This document shows positions 1-7,935 of a stretch of 34,498 bases of DNA, one piece after another (the first letter of the stretch is position 1; every line of letters starts with the position of its first letter). The notes below the pieces were generated by a model. It was not told where the DNA came from. It made no database searches and saw nothing but the letters and a program-made list of their open reading frames with translations. Made by a program: the position numbers and the translations under genes. The DNA is from an uncultured Clostridia bacterium (GTDB lineage: Bacteria; Bacillota; Clostridia; Oscillospirales; Acutalibacteraceae), in NCBI GenBank assembly GCA_947624285.1, contig CANQJS010000014.1, forward strand, positions 1-34,498, read 5' to 3'.

Positions 1-276
1 ATGACCGGCGTAAAATCCATTCCCTGCACCGCCTGCCATTACTGCACGGCGGGCTGTCCGAAAAAGATCGCGATTCCTGAGATTTTTGCCGCCCGTAACC
101 AACAACTCGTATGGGGACAGTTGGAGGAAGGCAGACGCCGGTACGCCCAAGCGGTAAAGAACGGAGGATGCGCCTCCGATTGCATCGCCTGCGGCCAGTG
201 TGAGCGTGCCTGTCCCCAGCAGATCGATGTGATCACAAGGTTGAAAGACTGTGCGGCACAGTTTGACCGCGTATAA
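1..276 (+). CDS. Aldo/keto reductase, C-terminal ferredoxin-like part (5' truncated by window edge)
   Basis: The 91 visible residues hold two four-cysteine clusters, CTACHYCTAGCP and CIACGQCERACP, each spaced C-x2-C-x2-C-x3-C. This is the 2[4Fe-4S] ferredoxin-like tail found on a clade of anaerobic aldo/keto reductases. The next gene (316-1449) carries the same tail behind a full reductase barrel, so the missing N-terminal part of this gene almost certainly lies before position 1, and the ATG at position 1 is probably an internal methionine. The stop is 39 bases before the next start, consistent with one operon of paralogous reductases. The substrate cannot be read from the sequence. Confidence 0.85.
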   Translation: MTGVKSIPCTACHYCTAGCPKKIAIPEIFAARNQQLVWGQLEEGRRRYAQAVKNGGCASDCIACGQCERACPQQIDVITRLKDCAAQFDRV

Positions 277-315
277 ATACTTTAATTGATAGTTGCCGAT
301 TTGAGGAGACGAATT

Positions 316-1449
316 ATGATTTACAAAGATTTTCAGGATTTGAAATTGTCCGCTCTTGGCATGGGCGCCATGCGCCTGCCGGTCATAGACGGAGATGATT
401 CCAAAATCGATGAAGCAGCCGCTAAAGAAATGGTCGCTTACGCTATGGAACAGGGTGTGAATTATTACGACACTGCCTGGGGCTACCATGACGGCAATTC
501 CGAGCTGGTGATGGGGAGAGCCTTAAAAGAATATCCGAGAGACCGTTTCTATCTGGCCACCAAATTTCCGGGATATGATCTGTCCAACATGACAAAGGTG
601 GAAGAAATTTTTGAGAAGCAGCTTGAAAAATGTCAAGTGGAGTACTTTGACTTCTATTTGTTTCATAATGTCTGCGAGATGAACATTGACGCATATCTGG
701 ATGAAAAGTACGGACTTTATGACTACTTGATGAAACAGAAAGCAAACGGAAGGATTCGTCATCTCGGATTTTCCGCCCATGGAAGCTATGATGTGATGGA
801 GCGTTTTCTGAAAAAATACGGAAAGAGCATGGAATTTTGTCAGATCCAACTGAATTACCTGGACTGGAGCTTTCAGGACGCCAAAGCAAAGGTGGAGCTT
901 CTGAAAAAATACCACATCCCCGTTTGGGTGATGGAGCCATTGCGGGGCGGCCGTCTGGCAAATCTTACAGCCGAGGAAGAAGCCGGGTTAAAAGCCATGC
1001 GCCCCGATGAGAAAATCCCCGCCTGGGCGTTCCGCTTCGTGCAATCCATTCCCGAAGTGACCGTCGTACTGTCCGGCATGTCCAACATGGAGCAGATGAA
1101 AGAAAATATCAGGACCTTCCGGGAAGAAAAACCCCTTTCCGAGGAAGAAATGAAAAATCTGTTGGCTATGGCGGATGAAATGGTGCGGAAGATCGTCTTG
1201 CCCTGTACCGCCTGCCATTACTGTGTGAGCCACTGCCCGCAGGGACTGGATATTCCGACCTTGCTGGCTTTCTACAATGAGCACTGCTTCACGGGCGGCG
1301 GATTTATTGCGCCGATGGCCCTGTCCTCGTATCCGAACGACAAGCTGCCAAGCGCCTGTATAGGCTGCAGGAGTTGCGAAGCCGTCTGTCCGCAACAGAT
1401 CAAGATATCCGAGGCTATGGCTGATTTTGCCGAAAAATTAAATATGTAA
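316..1449 (+). CDS. Aldo/keto reductase with C-terminal 2[4Fe-4S] ferredoxin domain
   Basis: This is a 377-residue cytoplasmic oxidoreductase. Residues 1-285 form an AKR-type barrel with the expected tetrad: Asp52 and Tyr57 in YYDTAWGYHDG, Lys83 in ATKFP and His117 in FYLFHNV. The tail has two C-x2-C-x2-C-x3-C clusters at Cys297/300/303/307 and Cys348/351/354/358. Such proteins use NAD(P)H and probably relay electrons through the clusters; the substrate is unknown. I chose ATG 316 rather than an upstream in-frame start because GAGGAGA lies 8 bases before it and the protein then begins at the usual family N terminus (MIYKDF). It follows a paralogue and is followed by a repeat element, a broken third reductase and an ECF S component. 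Confidence 0.93.
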   Translation: MIYKDFQDLKLSALGMGAMRLPVIDGDDSKIDEAAAKEMVAYAMEQGVNYYDTAWGYHDGNSELVMGRALKEYPRDRFYLATKFPGYDLSNMTKVEEIFEKQLEKCQVEYFDFYLFHNVCEMNIDAYLDEKYGLYDYLMKQKANGRIRHLGFSAHGSYDVMERFLKKYGKSMEFCQIQLNYLDWSFQDAKAKVELLKKYHIPVWVMEPLRGGRLANLTAEEEAGLKAMRPDEKIPAWAFRFVQSIPEVTVVLSGMSNMEQMKENIRTFREEKPLSEEEMKNLLAMADEMVRKIVLPCTACHYCVSHCPQGLDIPTLLAFYNEHCFTGGGFIAPMALSSYPNDKLPSACIGCRSCEAVCPQQIKISEAMADFAEKLNM

Positions 1450-1461
1450 ATGATGAAGGAA

Positions 1462-1738
1462 GGTTTGTACCCGATAGGGACAAATCGCCAGAAATCGGGC
1501 CTTTTCCCGCCATTTGCGCGTTCGCTTCGCTTAATATACGCCAGTATTTCGGCGCGAATCGAGCGCACCCTGACGAAAAAATGCCTCGATTTCGGGTGCG
1601 AAGCAGTTTTGTAAGAGCAAAATCGTTCGTAAGACAAAGCCAAAAAACGCCGGAATACGAGCGTATTTCAAGTTTTTTGGCACAGTATTCGGGCGATTTT
1701 GCCTTCCAAAACCGGTTCGTCCCTACCGGGTGCAAACC
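1462..1738. repeat. 277-bp element with imperfect terminal inverted repeats (MITE-like)
   Basis: The element begins GGTTTGTACCCGATAGGGAC and ends with the near reverse complement GTCCCTACCGGGTGCAAACC; about 20 of the outer 23 positions match. Complementarity continues inward (AATCGCC at 1482-1489 against GGCGATT at 1692-1698), and the interior has further arms, for example CGCACCC against GGGTGCG. No coding sequence is convincing on either strand. It starts 12 bases after an aldo/keto reductase stop and ends just before a reductase remnant. A related copy of its left 54 bp lies at 28577-28628. It may be a non-autonomous mobile element or a structured intergenic repeat; I do not recognise the family. 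Confidence 0.6.
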
Positions 1739-1757
1739 AACATAGCGGAGGTGTCAC

Positions 1758-1847
1758 ATGAAAATCAGGAAATTGCGGCAAATCGAAGTCTCAGAGATTG
1801 GGATGGGATGTATGGGCTTTTCTCACGGCTACGGCAATGCACCATAG
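1758..1847 (+). pseudogene. N-terminal remnant of a third aldo/keto reductase
   Basis: A good ribosome binding site (GGAGGTG) precedes ATG 1758. The 29-codon product begins MKIRKLRQIEVSEIGMGCMG and continues with FSHGYGNAP before a TAG stop at 1845. This is the start of an AKR barrel (beta strand plus the GxGCMGFSHGYG loop). The rest of the barrel, including the catalytic Asp, Tyr, Lys and His segments, is absent before the ECF gene at 1937. It is therefore a truncated gene, probably removed by deletion together with or after insertion of the neighbouring repeat element. Confidence 0.75.
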
Positions 1848-1853
1848 AGAAAA

Positions 1854-1897
1854 TTGATTGACAAGGTGATCTGGAAACGGGATTGTTTGTCGATCAA
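1854..1897 (+). promoter_or_regulatory. Inverted repeat upstream of the ECF S component
   Basis: TTGATTGACAA (1854-1864) and TTGTCGATCAA (1887-1897) can pair over 11 positions with one mismatch, enclosing 22 bases. It could be a leader hairpin, an operator, or a weak terminator, since ATTTTATAAAAC follows. Only the symmetry is seen; the role is not known. Confidence 0.3.
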
Positions 1898-1936
1898 ATT
1901 TTATAAAACAAATAAATAAGAAAAGGAGATTATATT

Positions 1937-2503
1937 ATGTCTACAATGGTAAAAACTTCATCCAAACCTCGTCTGTCGCTGAAGGTACAGACACTTGCAA
2001 CCCTGTCTGCAATCGTTGGGGCGGTCGTCGTTCCGCAGATTTTTCATCTGCTCGGCGCCGCGTCGGGTCTGGGAACGGCGCTTGGCGAAGCTTTTCTGCC
2101 GATGCACTTGCCGATTCTGCTGGTCGGTTTGCTGGCAGGCCCGTATGCGGGCGCAATTTCAGGGCTTTTAGGACCGCTTTGCAGCTTTGCGCTTTCCGGT
2201 ATGCCGGGCGCGGCGATGCTGCCTTTTATGATGATCGAGCTTTGCGTCTACGGTCTTGCGGCAGGACTTCTGCGAAATGTCAAACTGCCGACCATTGGGA
2301 AAGTCGTGGCGGCACAGATTGCCGGACGCGCCGTGCGTGCGGTCGCCATTTTGATGGCGGTCTATGTGTTCGGTAACGGTCAGATCACTGTTTCGACGAT
2401 TTGGACGAGTATCGTGACCGGACTGTTCGGGCTTGTTCTGCAATGGGCACTGCTTCCGCTGATCGTCTACCGCGTGGAAAACCTGAAGAAAAATGAAAAA
2501 TGA
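1937..2503 (+). CDS. ECF transporter S component
   Basis: This 188-residue, very hydrophobic protein has about six membrane segments and the signature stretch PMHLPILLVGLLAGP (near residue 56), typical of the substrate-binding S component of energy-coupling factor transporters. The S component binds a vitamin or related micronutrient in the membrane and pairs with shared EcfT and ATPase subunits, which are not in this window. AAAAGGAG lies about 8 bases before ATG 1937. Its last codons overlap the start of a broken DUF1893 gene, implying past translational coupling. The substrate cannot be assigned; proximity to iron-sulfur reductases is only context. Confidence 0.85.
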   Translation: MSTMVKTSSKPRLSLKVQTLATLSAIVGAVVVPQIFHLLGAASGLGTALGEAFLPMHLPILLVGLLAGPYAGAISGLLGPLCSFALSGMPGAAMLPFMMIELCVYGLAAGLLRNVKLPTIGKVVAAQIAGRAVRAVAILMAVYVFGNGQITVSTIWTSIVTGLFGLVLQWALLPLIVYRVENLKKNEK

Positions 2504-2654
2504 TTTGGATCGGACAGTAGAATTATTGAAAGAAACAAATACCACCTGTGCTCTATATAAGGACGAACAAATCTGCACCGACACAAAACACGGTGTAAAG
2601 CCGTTACTTAAATGAGTCGAAAGCGGTTGCTTTTCGTTTAAATTAAAACAGTAA
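2493..2654 (+). pseudogene. Broken DUF1893 (TM1506-like) gene
   Basis: ATG 2493 overlaps the ECF S-component stop by 11 bases and opens a 40-codon reading frame starting MKNDLDRTVELLKETNTTCA and containing ICTDTKHGVKPLLK. This matches the N-terminal part of the DUF1893/TM1506 family, small proteins with a deaminase-like fold and a usual length of about 110-140 residues. A TGA at 2613 interrupts the frame where a tryptophan codon would fit (K-W-V-E-S-G becomes K-stop-V-E-S-G). The frame ends for good at 2652 in sequence unlike the family, and a terminator follows at once, so the C-terminal two thirds are missing. It appears to be a dead gene; family assignment is from memory of motifs. Confidence 0.65.
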
Positions 2655-2660
2655 AACAAA

Positions 2661-2699
2661 AAATCTGTAAAGTTATTTAACTTTACAGATTTTTTTATA
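2661..2699. terminator. Bidirectional Rho-independent terminator
   Basis: A 15-bp perfect stem (AAATCTGTAAAGTTA at 2661-2675 with TAACTTTACAGATTT at 2678-2692) has a two-base loop, a T run on its right and an A run on its left. It lies between the convergent ECF/DUF1893 genes (+) and nanA (-) and can serve both strands. Confidence 0.85.
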
Positions 2700-2746
2700 G
2701 CTTTTATGCGAAAAAAATATAAAAATATATGATAAAAGAGCATCAA

Positions 2747-2766
2747 GTAAAGTAAATATACTTTAC
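2747..2766 (-). terminator. Possible weak terminator after nanA
   Basis: GTAAAGTA (2747-2754) and TACTTTAC (2759-2766) form an 8-bp AT-rich stem with an AATA loop, 17 bases beyond the nanA stop on the minus strand. The following minus-strand sequence is only partly T-rich, so the stronger hairpin at 2661-2692 may be the main terminator. Confidence 0.4.
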
Positions 2767-2782
2767 AAAATCTTTATGTATT

Positions 2783-3673
2783 TTACATCTCTTTCATAAG
2801 CCTTTCGGCTATTTTTTTCATTGCCTCTGCGCCTTCTTCGCTTATCGGAAGAAACGGTTTTCTGCAATTTCCCATATCAATTCCAAATTCGGTGAGGATC
2901 GCCTTTTCACATTGGAAAACGCCGTATTTTATCATTTCCTCAATGATTTCGTCGGCCTCGTTTTGCCCTTGCTTCGCTTCCTCTATCCTGCCCGCGTTGA
3001 AATCGGCGATTATTTTTTTGAACTTTCCGCCCATAAAGTTATATGTGCTTCCGATAGCTCCGTCCGCTCCCATTGCGAGCCCCGCCAAAAGCGTTTCGTC
3101 AAAGCCGTTGTAAACGACTATTTCGCGGTCAAGCTCCTTGAATTGCCTCAGGGCGAACATATCGTTTGAGGTGTGCTTTATTCCGATGAATTTTTCATTT
3201 TCAAAAAGCCTGTTCGCGATTTCCTTCGTAAGTGAAAATCCGCCCGAGGCGGGAAAATTGTAAATAATCATCGGCAGGGAGGTTGAGTTTGCTATATCGT
3301 TATAATATCCGATTATCGCCTCAAGCGGGAAAGAATAGTAGTAGGGGGCGACCGCGGAAACCGCGTCGTATCCGAGCGCCTCAGCCCGTTTTGCCATATC
3401 AACAGCGTCGTTTGTATGTATCGTGCCAACATGGGCTATCAGCGTAGCTTTGCCCTTTGCCGCGTTTGCAACGCATTCGTAAACGGTTTTTCTCTCGTCG
3501 TTTGAAAGCAAAAGCCCTTCGCCCGTACTTCCGCCTACATAAAATCCGTCTATCCCGTTTTCAAGGTTAAATTGTATCAGCTTTTCAAGGGAATCGAAAT
3601 TTATTCTGCCGTCCTTATCAAAAGGAGTGAGCAGGGCAGAAAAAAGCCCCTTGAATTTTGTAAGATCTCTCAT
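2783..3673 (-). CDS. nanA: N-acetylneuraminate lyase
   Basis: This 296-residue cytosolic class I aldolase should split N-acetylneuraminate into pyruvate and N-acetylmannosamine. It has the DapA/NAL-family landmarks: GGSTGEG at 47-53 (carboxylate binding), Tyr138 in IIYNFPAS and the Schiff-base Lys166 in GIKHTS. The AVAPYYY segment and the neighbour favour sialic acid lyase over dihydrodipicolinate synthase: it overlaps nanE by four bases and shares an operon with a GH2 glycosidase and a sugar symporter. AAGGAG precedes the ATG. Length is normal for the family. It is the last gene of the minus-strand unit. Confidence 0.9.
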   Translation of the reverse strand: MRDLTKFKGLFSALLTPFDKDGRINFDSLEKLIQFNLENGIDGFYVGGSTGEGLLLSNDERKTVYECVANAAKGKATLIAHVGTIHTNDAVDMAKRAEALGYDAVSAVAPYYYSFPLEAIIGYYNDIANSTSLPMIIYNFPASGGFSLTKEIANRLFENEKFIGIKHTSNDMFALRQFKELDREIVVYNGFDETLLAGLAMGADGAIGSTYNFMGGKFKKIIADFNAGRIEEAKQGQNEADEIIEEMIKYGVFQCEKAILTEFGIDMGNCRKPFLPISEEGAEAMKKIAERLMKEM

Positions 3674-4341
3674 TTTATAAACTCCTTTGCAAAGCGTTTG
3701 GTGATATCATACGGGCGCGTAACGGCGCTGCCTATAACAACGGCGTAAGGCTCGCATTCAAGCACTTTCCTAAGCTGAGAAATTTCCCATATGCCGCCCT
3801 CGGCTATCACCTTGCCGTTAAGATTATCGCACATTTTTTTAAGCAAGCCGATATCGGGTATTTCTATGCCCTTTGTGTATTCGGTGTAGCCACGCATCGT
3901 TGTGCCGATATAATCAAAGCCAATTTCGTCCGCCGCACACGCTTCCTCATAGGTGGAGCAGTCCGCCATTATTTCCGTGTTCGGGGCGTTTTCTCTTATG
4001 TATTTCACAAGATCGGCAAGCTTTTCGCCGTTTGGACGGGGGCGGTCGGTCGCGTCAAGCGCTATCACCTCGCAGCCTGTTGAGATCAGCGCCTTTACCT
4101 CTTTCAGCGTGGGCGTTATATAAACCTCGCTGTCGTCATAAATTTTTTTGATTATGCCGATAACGGGAACGCCCACCTCTTTTTTTATCGAAACAATATC
4201 CTCTACGGAATTTGCCCGTATGCCCTTTGCTCCGCCGAGCACCGCCGCTCTCGCGAAATGGTGCATTATGCCGAGACCGTAGAGCGGCTCGCCCTTTACG
4301 GCTTGGCAGGAGATTATAAGTCCTTTTTCAAGATTTGCCAT
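3670..4341 (-). CDS. nanE: N-acetylmannosamine-6-phosphate 2-epimerase
   Basis: This 223-residue TIM-barrel protein should convert ManNAc-6-P to GlcNAc-6-P, the step after NanA and a kinase in sialic acid breakdown. NanE-type motifs are SCQAVKGEPLYG near the N terminus, ADCSTYEEA in the middle, and KVIAEGGIW and VIGSAVTRP near the C terminus, where phosphate is bound. Its stop overlaps the nanA start (ATGA). It starts four bases after the GH2 stop. A ManNAc kinase, which must act between NanA and NanE, is not encoded in this window. Confidence 0.92.
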   Translation of the reverse strand: MANLEKGLIISCQAVKGEPLYGLGIMHHFARAAVLGGAKGIRANSVEDIVSIKKEVGVPVIGIIKKIYDDSEVYITPTLKEVKALISTGCEVIALDATDRPRPNGEKLADLVKYIRENAPNTEIMADCSTYEEACAADEIGFDYIGTTMRGYTEYTKGIEIPDIGLLKKMCDNLNGKVIAEGGIWEISQLRKVLECEPYAVVIGSAVTRPYDITKRFAKEFIK

Positions 4342-4345
4342 AATT

Positions 4346-6580
4346 TTACTTCTTTTCGATTTTGTTGAGCTGCTCGCTCACCCATATTTTCGCCTTTTCG
4401 GGCATACGGCTTCCCGCCATATCAAAGAGCTTTTCTATCGTAAAGCCCTTTGCCATATTCAGCATGCCCTTGCTTACGCTTATATTGGCGATCTCGGTTA
4501 TTTTTTCTATCATTTCGTTTATAAATTCGAGTCCCTCTGGATTTTTCATTATTTCGCCGACTTTGTCTTTAACGGTGAAAAAGCCATCGGGGAAAAGGAT
4601 CTCGCTGCCCGTTATCTCAAGCGTTTCAAACCAGTTTGAGCCGCTGTTGCCAGAGTCCTCCTGCTTGAGAATATAGCTTTCGTCCGGCTCCGTTACCCTG
4701 TTTATCACCATTTCGTCAAAGAGCTTTCCCGATTCCGCTCTTATTATGTTTTCGCCCTCTTTGAGAGCAACATTTTCAAACACGGCGATTTTATCGCATT
4801 GCGCAGTTCCCATATCCTCACCGTTGGCGAAAAGGCTTACCTTTTTGCAGTTGGTGTAGATTTTAATATCGGTCGTTTCCGTTGCGCGGTTTACATATCT
4901 GCTGCCGCAAAGATGCACGAATTTTTCCTTGCTCCAATACGCTTTATAGATAAAGAATGAGTCTTTCTTTATCTTTCTGTCGTATGTTACAAGCCCCTTG
5001 TTGTTCCTTCCCTTTACTCCGCCCTCATCGCGCATATCGGAGGCAAAGTCAAACATATTCCATACATGGGTGGACCACAAAAACGGGCGTTCGGAAAATA
5101 CTTCAAGCATTTTTTCATGATAAAACGCCTGATATTCTTCCGAATAATCCTGCATTTTCGGCTCGTCGGAATGATATTTGAGAATGCCCTCGCTGCCGTA
5201 TTCCGAAATGCCGAGGCATAAATCGGGATTTTTTTCGTGAAATTCGTCTATCCACGGGGCGTTGTCATCAACGCTGCCCATATACCAGCCGAAATAGTGA
5301 TTATAGGAAAGAATATCCGTTATCCTGTTGAGCGGACTTTCCATATCAACCATTGTAAGCTGGGCTATCGTTGTGAGCCTCGTTTTGTCAAGCTCGTGGC
5401 AAAGGTCGTTCAATTCTTTGAGATTGGAAATGAGATCGGGGTCTTCGCCGCCTATCGTTATCTCGTTGGCTATGCCCCAGCAAACGATGCTCGGGTGATT
5501 GTAATTTTGAACAACAAGCTCTTTCATCTGCGAAAGCGTGTTTTCACGGGCTTCGGGATTATTCATAAAAGCTGAGATAAACGGGATTTCAGCCCAAACT
5601 ACCATTCCGTATTCATCGCACAAATCGTAAAAGCATTGCGAATGCTGATAGTGAGCAAGACGAATCGTGTTTGCGCCCACATCGGCTATAAGCTCCATAT
5701 CCTCGCGGTGCTCTTTTTCGGTGATCGCCCAGCCCATATTCTCCCTGTCCTGATGACGGGAAACTCCGTGCAGGGGGTAGGGCTTGCCGTTGAGGAAAAA
5801 TCCCTTTTGCGGGTCGATTTTAAAACTGCGTATGCCGAATTTTACGCTGACGCTGTCTGCTATCGTGCCGCCGGTAACAAGATTTGCATCAAGCGTGTAG
5901 AGATACGGGTCTTTTCTGCCGTTCCAAAGATGAGGCTCGTCCATATGGATAACAGCCTTGTTCCCTTGAGCAGTATATCCCTCAACATTGTATTCAACTC
6001 GGCATGAGCCCTGATTTTTAATAAACGCCTCTATCTCAATATCGGCGCTGCCGTCTTTATTGAGCACGGGGGTCACCGTAACGCCGCAGCCGCCCGCATA
6101 GTCAAGGTCAAAGTGAGCGGCGCAAACGGTTATAAGATTTACTCCTCTGTAAAGCCCGCCGAAAAATGTGAAATCGGCTGTTTGGGGATAAACATCTTTA
6201 GCCTCGCCGTTATCCGTGCAAACGGCGATTTTCGCTTTGCCGCGCTTAATGTAGGGCGTGATATTCGCTCTGAATGTTGAAAATCCGCCCTTGTGCGAGC
6301 AAACATATCTTCCGTTTACGAAAACCTCCGCTTTGAGCGAAGCGGCGGGAAATTCAAGATAGATCTCCTCTCCCTTAACCGCGCAAACCTCTATTTCTTT
6401 AAAATACCAGCAGGGCCCGCGGTGATAATCAAAGCCGCCGTCCTGCCCGTCAAGTGCGTTCCAAGTATGGGGCAGGTCTACCTTTTCCCAGCCTTTTTTT
6501 ATCCGCTTCGGCGCTTTGTGCCGCCTTGTGTCTCCTTTAAGAAAATACCAGTCTTTGTTTATGCTTTCGGTTTTACGCAT
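4346..6580 (-). CDS. Glycoside hydrolase family 2 (probable beta-galactosidase)
   Basis: This 744-residue retaining glycosidase has the GH2 order: a jelly-roll sugar-binding domain (about 1-155), an Ig-like domain (about 160-255), and a TIM barrel (about 256-560) with HGVSRHQD, acid/base Glu373 in WGIANEI and nucleophile Glu460 in GISEYGSEG. A C-terminal region of about 180 residues contains a further beta domain and a helical tail. No signal peptide is seen, so it acts in the cytosol on an imported oligosaccharide. Galactose is the likeliest leaving sugar, with glucuronide possible. It overlaps the upstream GPH symporter by eight bases, with GGAGG before the ATG. With nanA and nanE it suggests use of sialylated or galactosylated host glycans. 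Confidence 0.88.
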   Translation of the reverse strand: MRKTESINKDWYFLKGDTRRHKAPKRIKKGWEKVDLPHTWNALDGQDGGFDYHRGPCWYFKEIEVCAVKGEEIYLEFPAASLKAEVFVNGRYVCSHKGGFSTFRANITPYIKRGKAKIAVCTDNGEAKDVYPQTADFTFFGGLYRGVNLITVCAAHFDLDYAGGCGVTVTPVLNKDGSADIEIEAFIKNQGSCRVEYNVEGYTAQGNKAVIHMDEPHLWNGRKDPYLYTLDANLVTGGTIADSVSVKFGIRSFKIDPQKGFFLNGKPYPLHGVSRHQDRENMGWAITEKEHREDMELIADVGANTIRLAHYQHSQCFYDLCDEYGMVVWAEIPFISAFMNNPEARENTLSQMKELVVQNYNHPSIVCWGIANEITIGGEDPDLISNLKELNDLCHELDKTRLTTIAQLTMVDMESPLNRITDILSYNHYFGWYMGSVDDNAPWIDEFHEKNPDLCLGISEYGSEGILKYHSDEPKMQDYSEEYQAFYHEKMLEVFSERPFLWSTHVWNMFDFASDMRDEGGVKGRNNKGLVTYDRKIKKDSFFIYKAYWSKEKFVHLCGSRYVNRATETTDIKIYTNCKKVSLFANGEDMGTAQCDKIAVFENVALKEGENIIRAESGKLFDEMVINRVTEPDESYILKQEDSGNSGSNWFETLEITGSEILFPDGFFTVKDKVGEIMKNPEGLEFINEMIEKITEIANISVSKGMLNMAKGFTIEKLFDMAGSRMPEKAKIWVSEQLNKIEKK

Positions 6581-7922
6581 CTTGATTTTCCTCCGATCTT
6601 ATTTTTTTCTCGTCAATATTGTAAAACAGCATTGATACGAAACATAATATCGTTCCGATAAAGGGCAAAAGCCCCGTAACGAAATATATTTTATCCGCCA
6701 CTCCCTCGGGCTGTGCCGAGCCGAGGGATGCTTTGTATCCCGTCCAGCCTATCGCAAAAGAGACGGCGGAGCTGCCGATCCCCTGCGCGAGTTTTCTGAA
6801 AAAGCTGTATGTGGCGTAAATTGAGCCTTCCTCGCGTCTGCCTGTTTTGCGCTCCTGAAAATCTATACTGTCGGCCACCATTGCCCAGATGAGCACCATA
6901 TAAAAGCCCGCCGAGAAAACGGCTATTCCCACAAAAAAGAGCCAAACATACGGATCTGAAAATTTTACGAAGGTTATTATCCCCGTTGAAATGATGCCGA
7001 AAATAAACGGGTAAGTGCAAAGCGCCTTTTTTGAAAAACGCTTTACAAGCGGCTTGACAAGTATTATCGCGAGGACCATAGGCGCGCCCGAAATGACCGC
7101 CGCGAGCGATATAAGATCGGTATTTTTGAAATAGCACATAAATATGTACTGCATGGAAGAAGTTACCGTCATAATAAGCGCCAGATAAGAGACGGTCGAA
7201 ACGGTGAGCGCCATTATTGGGCGGTTTGTGAAAAACGCTGAGAGCGTTTTGAAATAATTGAATTTTTGTTTAGGGTTGTCAACGGCGGCGACTCTTTCCG
7301 TAGTCAAAACGCAGGTGAGCTGAAACGCCGCTACGCCGACAACGCCCATAACGGCTACTATGTAAATAAAAAGCTCGCCGCGCGGCTCGTTGTTGTCGTT
7401 ATATATTATCAACGGCAGCAGCACCATTCCCGGCGCCTGCGCAAGCAGCGCGCCTATGGAACGGGCGTTGGAAAGCTCCGCTCTTTGCAGGCTGTCGGTA
7501 GTGATAACGGACTGCATTGAGCCGTAAGGCACATTTACGCTCGTGTATGCCACGCTCCAAATAAGATATGAGCAAAGGCAAAGAGCTATTTTCGCGGCGT
7601 AGGGAGCGTCGGGAATATAGATAAACATAACTACGCTCATCAAAAGCAGCGGTATGCAGCCGTATTTTATCCAAGGCTTGAATTTACTTCCGCCACGCGG
7701 CTTTGAAGAATCGCACAGCGCGCCGATTATGGGATCGTTTATCGCGTCCCAAATTTTAGCGATAAGTATAATGACGGCGTAATGCTCCGCCTTTATCCCA
7801 AGGCAGGTGACGAAAAAGAGCATCATATATGAGTTTATGAAAACGAAACTCATATTGCAGCCGAAATCGCCGAGGCCGTAGCCTATCTTATCCCTTAAAC
7901 CGAAAGAACCTCTGTCTTTCAT
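6573..7922 (-). CDS. GPH-family sugar:cation symporter (MFS)
   Basis: This 449-residue protein has about 12 membrane segments. The GPH (glycoside-pentoside-hexuronide) signature is near the N terminus: KIGYGLGDFG, then AKIWDAINDPIIGALCD with the Asp pair used for cation coupling in MelB-like proteins. A central MVADSIDFQERKTGRREEG loop is also typical. It should import the glycoside cleaved by the GH2 enzyme whose start it overlaps by eight bases. AAAGGGT lies before the ATG. Only 13 bases separate it from the upstream DUF4363 gene. Sialic acid itself or a sialyl-sugar is possible cargo, but the sequence does not show which. Confidence 0.88.
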   Translation of the reverse strand: MKDRGSFGLRDKIGYGLGDFGCNMSFVFINSYMMLFFVTCLGIKAEHYAVIILIAKIWDAINDPIIGALCDSSKPRGGSKFKPWIKYGCIPLLLMSVVMFIYIPDAPYAAKIALCLCSYLIWSVAYTSVNVPYGSMQSVITTDSLQRAELSNARSIGALLAQAPGMVLLPLIIYNDNNEPRGELFIYIVAVMGVVGVAAFQLTCVLTTERVAAVDNPKQKFNYFKTLSAFFTNRPIMALTVSTVSYLALIMTVTSSMQYIFMCYFKNTDLISLAAVISGAPMVLAIILVKPLVKRFSKKALCTYPFIFGIISTGIITFVKFSDPYVWLFFVGIAVFSAGFYMVLIWAMVADSIDFQERKTGRREEGSIYATYSFFRKLAQGIGSSAVSFAIGWTGYKASLGSAQPEGVADKIYFVTGLLPFIGTILCFVSMLFYNIDEKKIRSEENQDA

Positions 7923-7935
7923 AAATTTTACCCTT

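Noticed and set aside
2783-3673. Dihydrodipicolinate synthase (dapA) as the function
   Set aside because: Overlap with nanE and the YYY/YNFPAS segments favour sialic acid lyase; no lysine-pathway gene is nearby.
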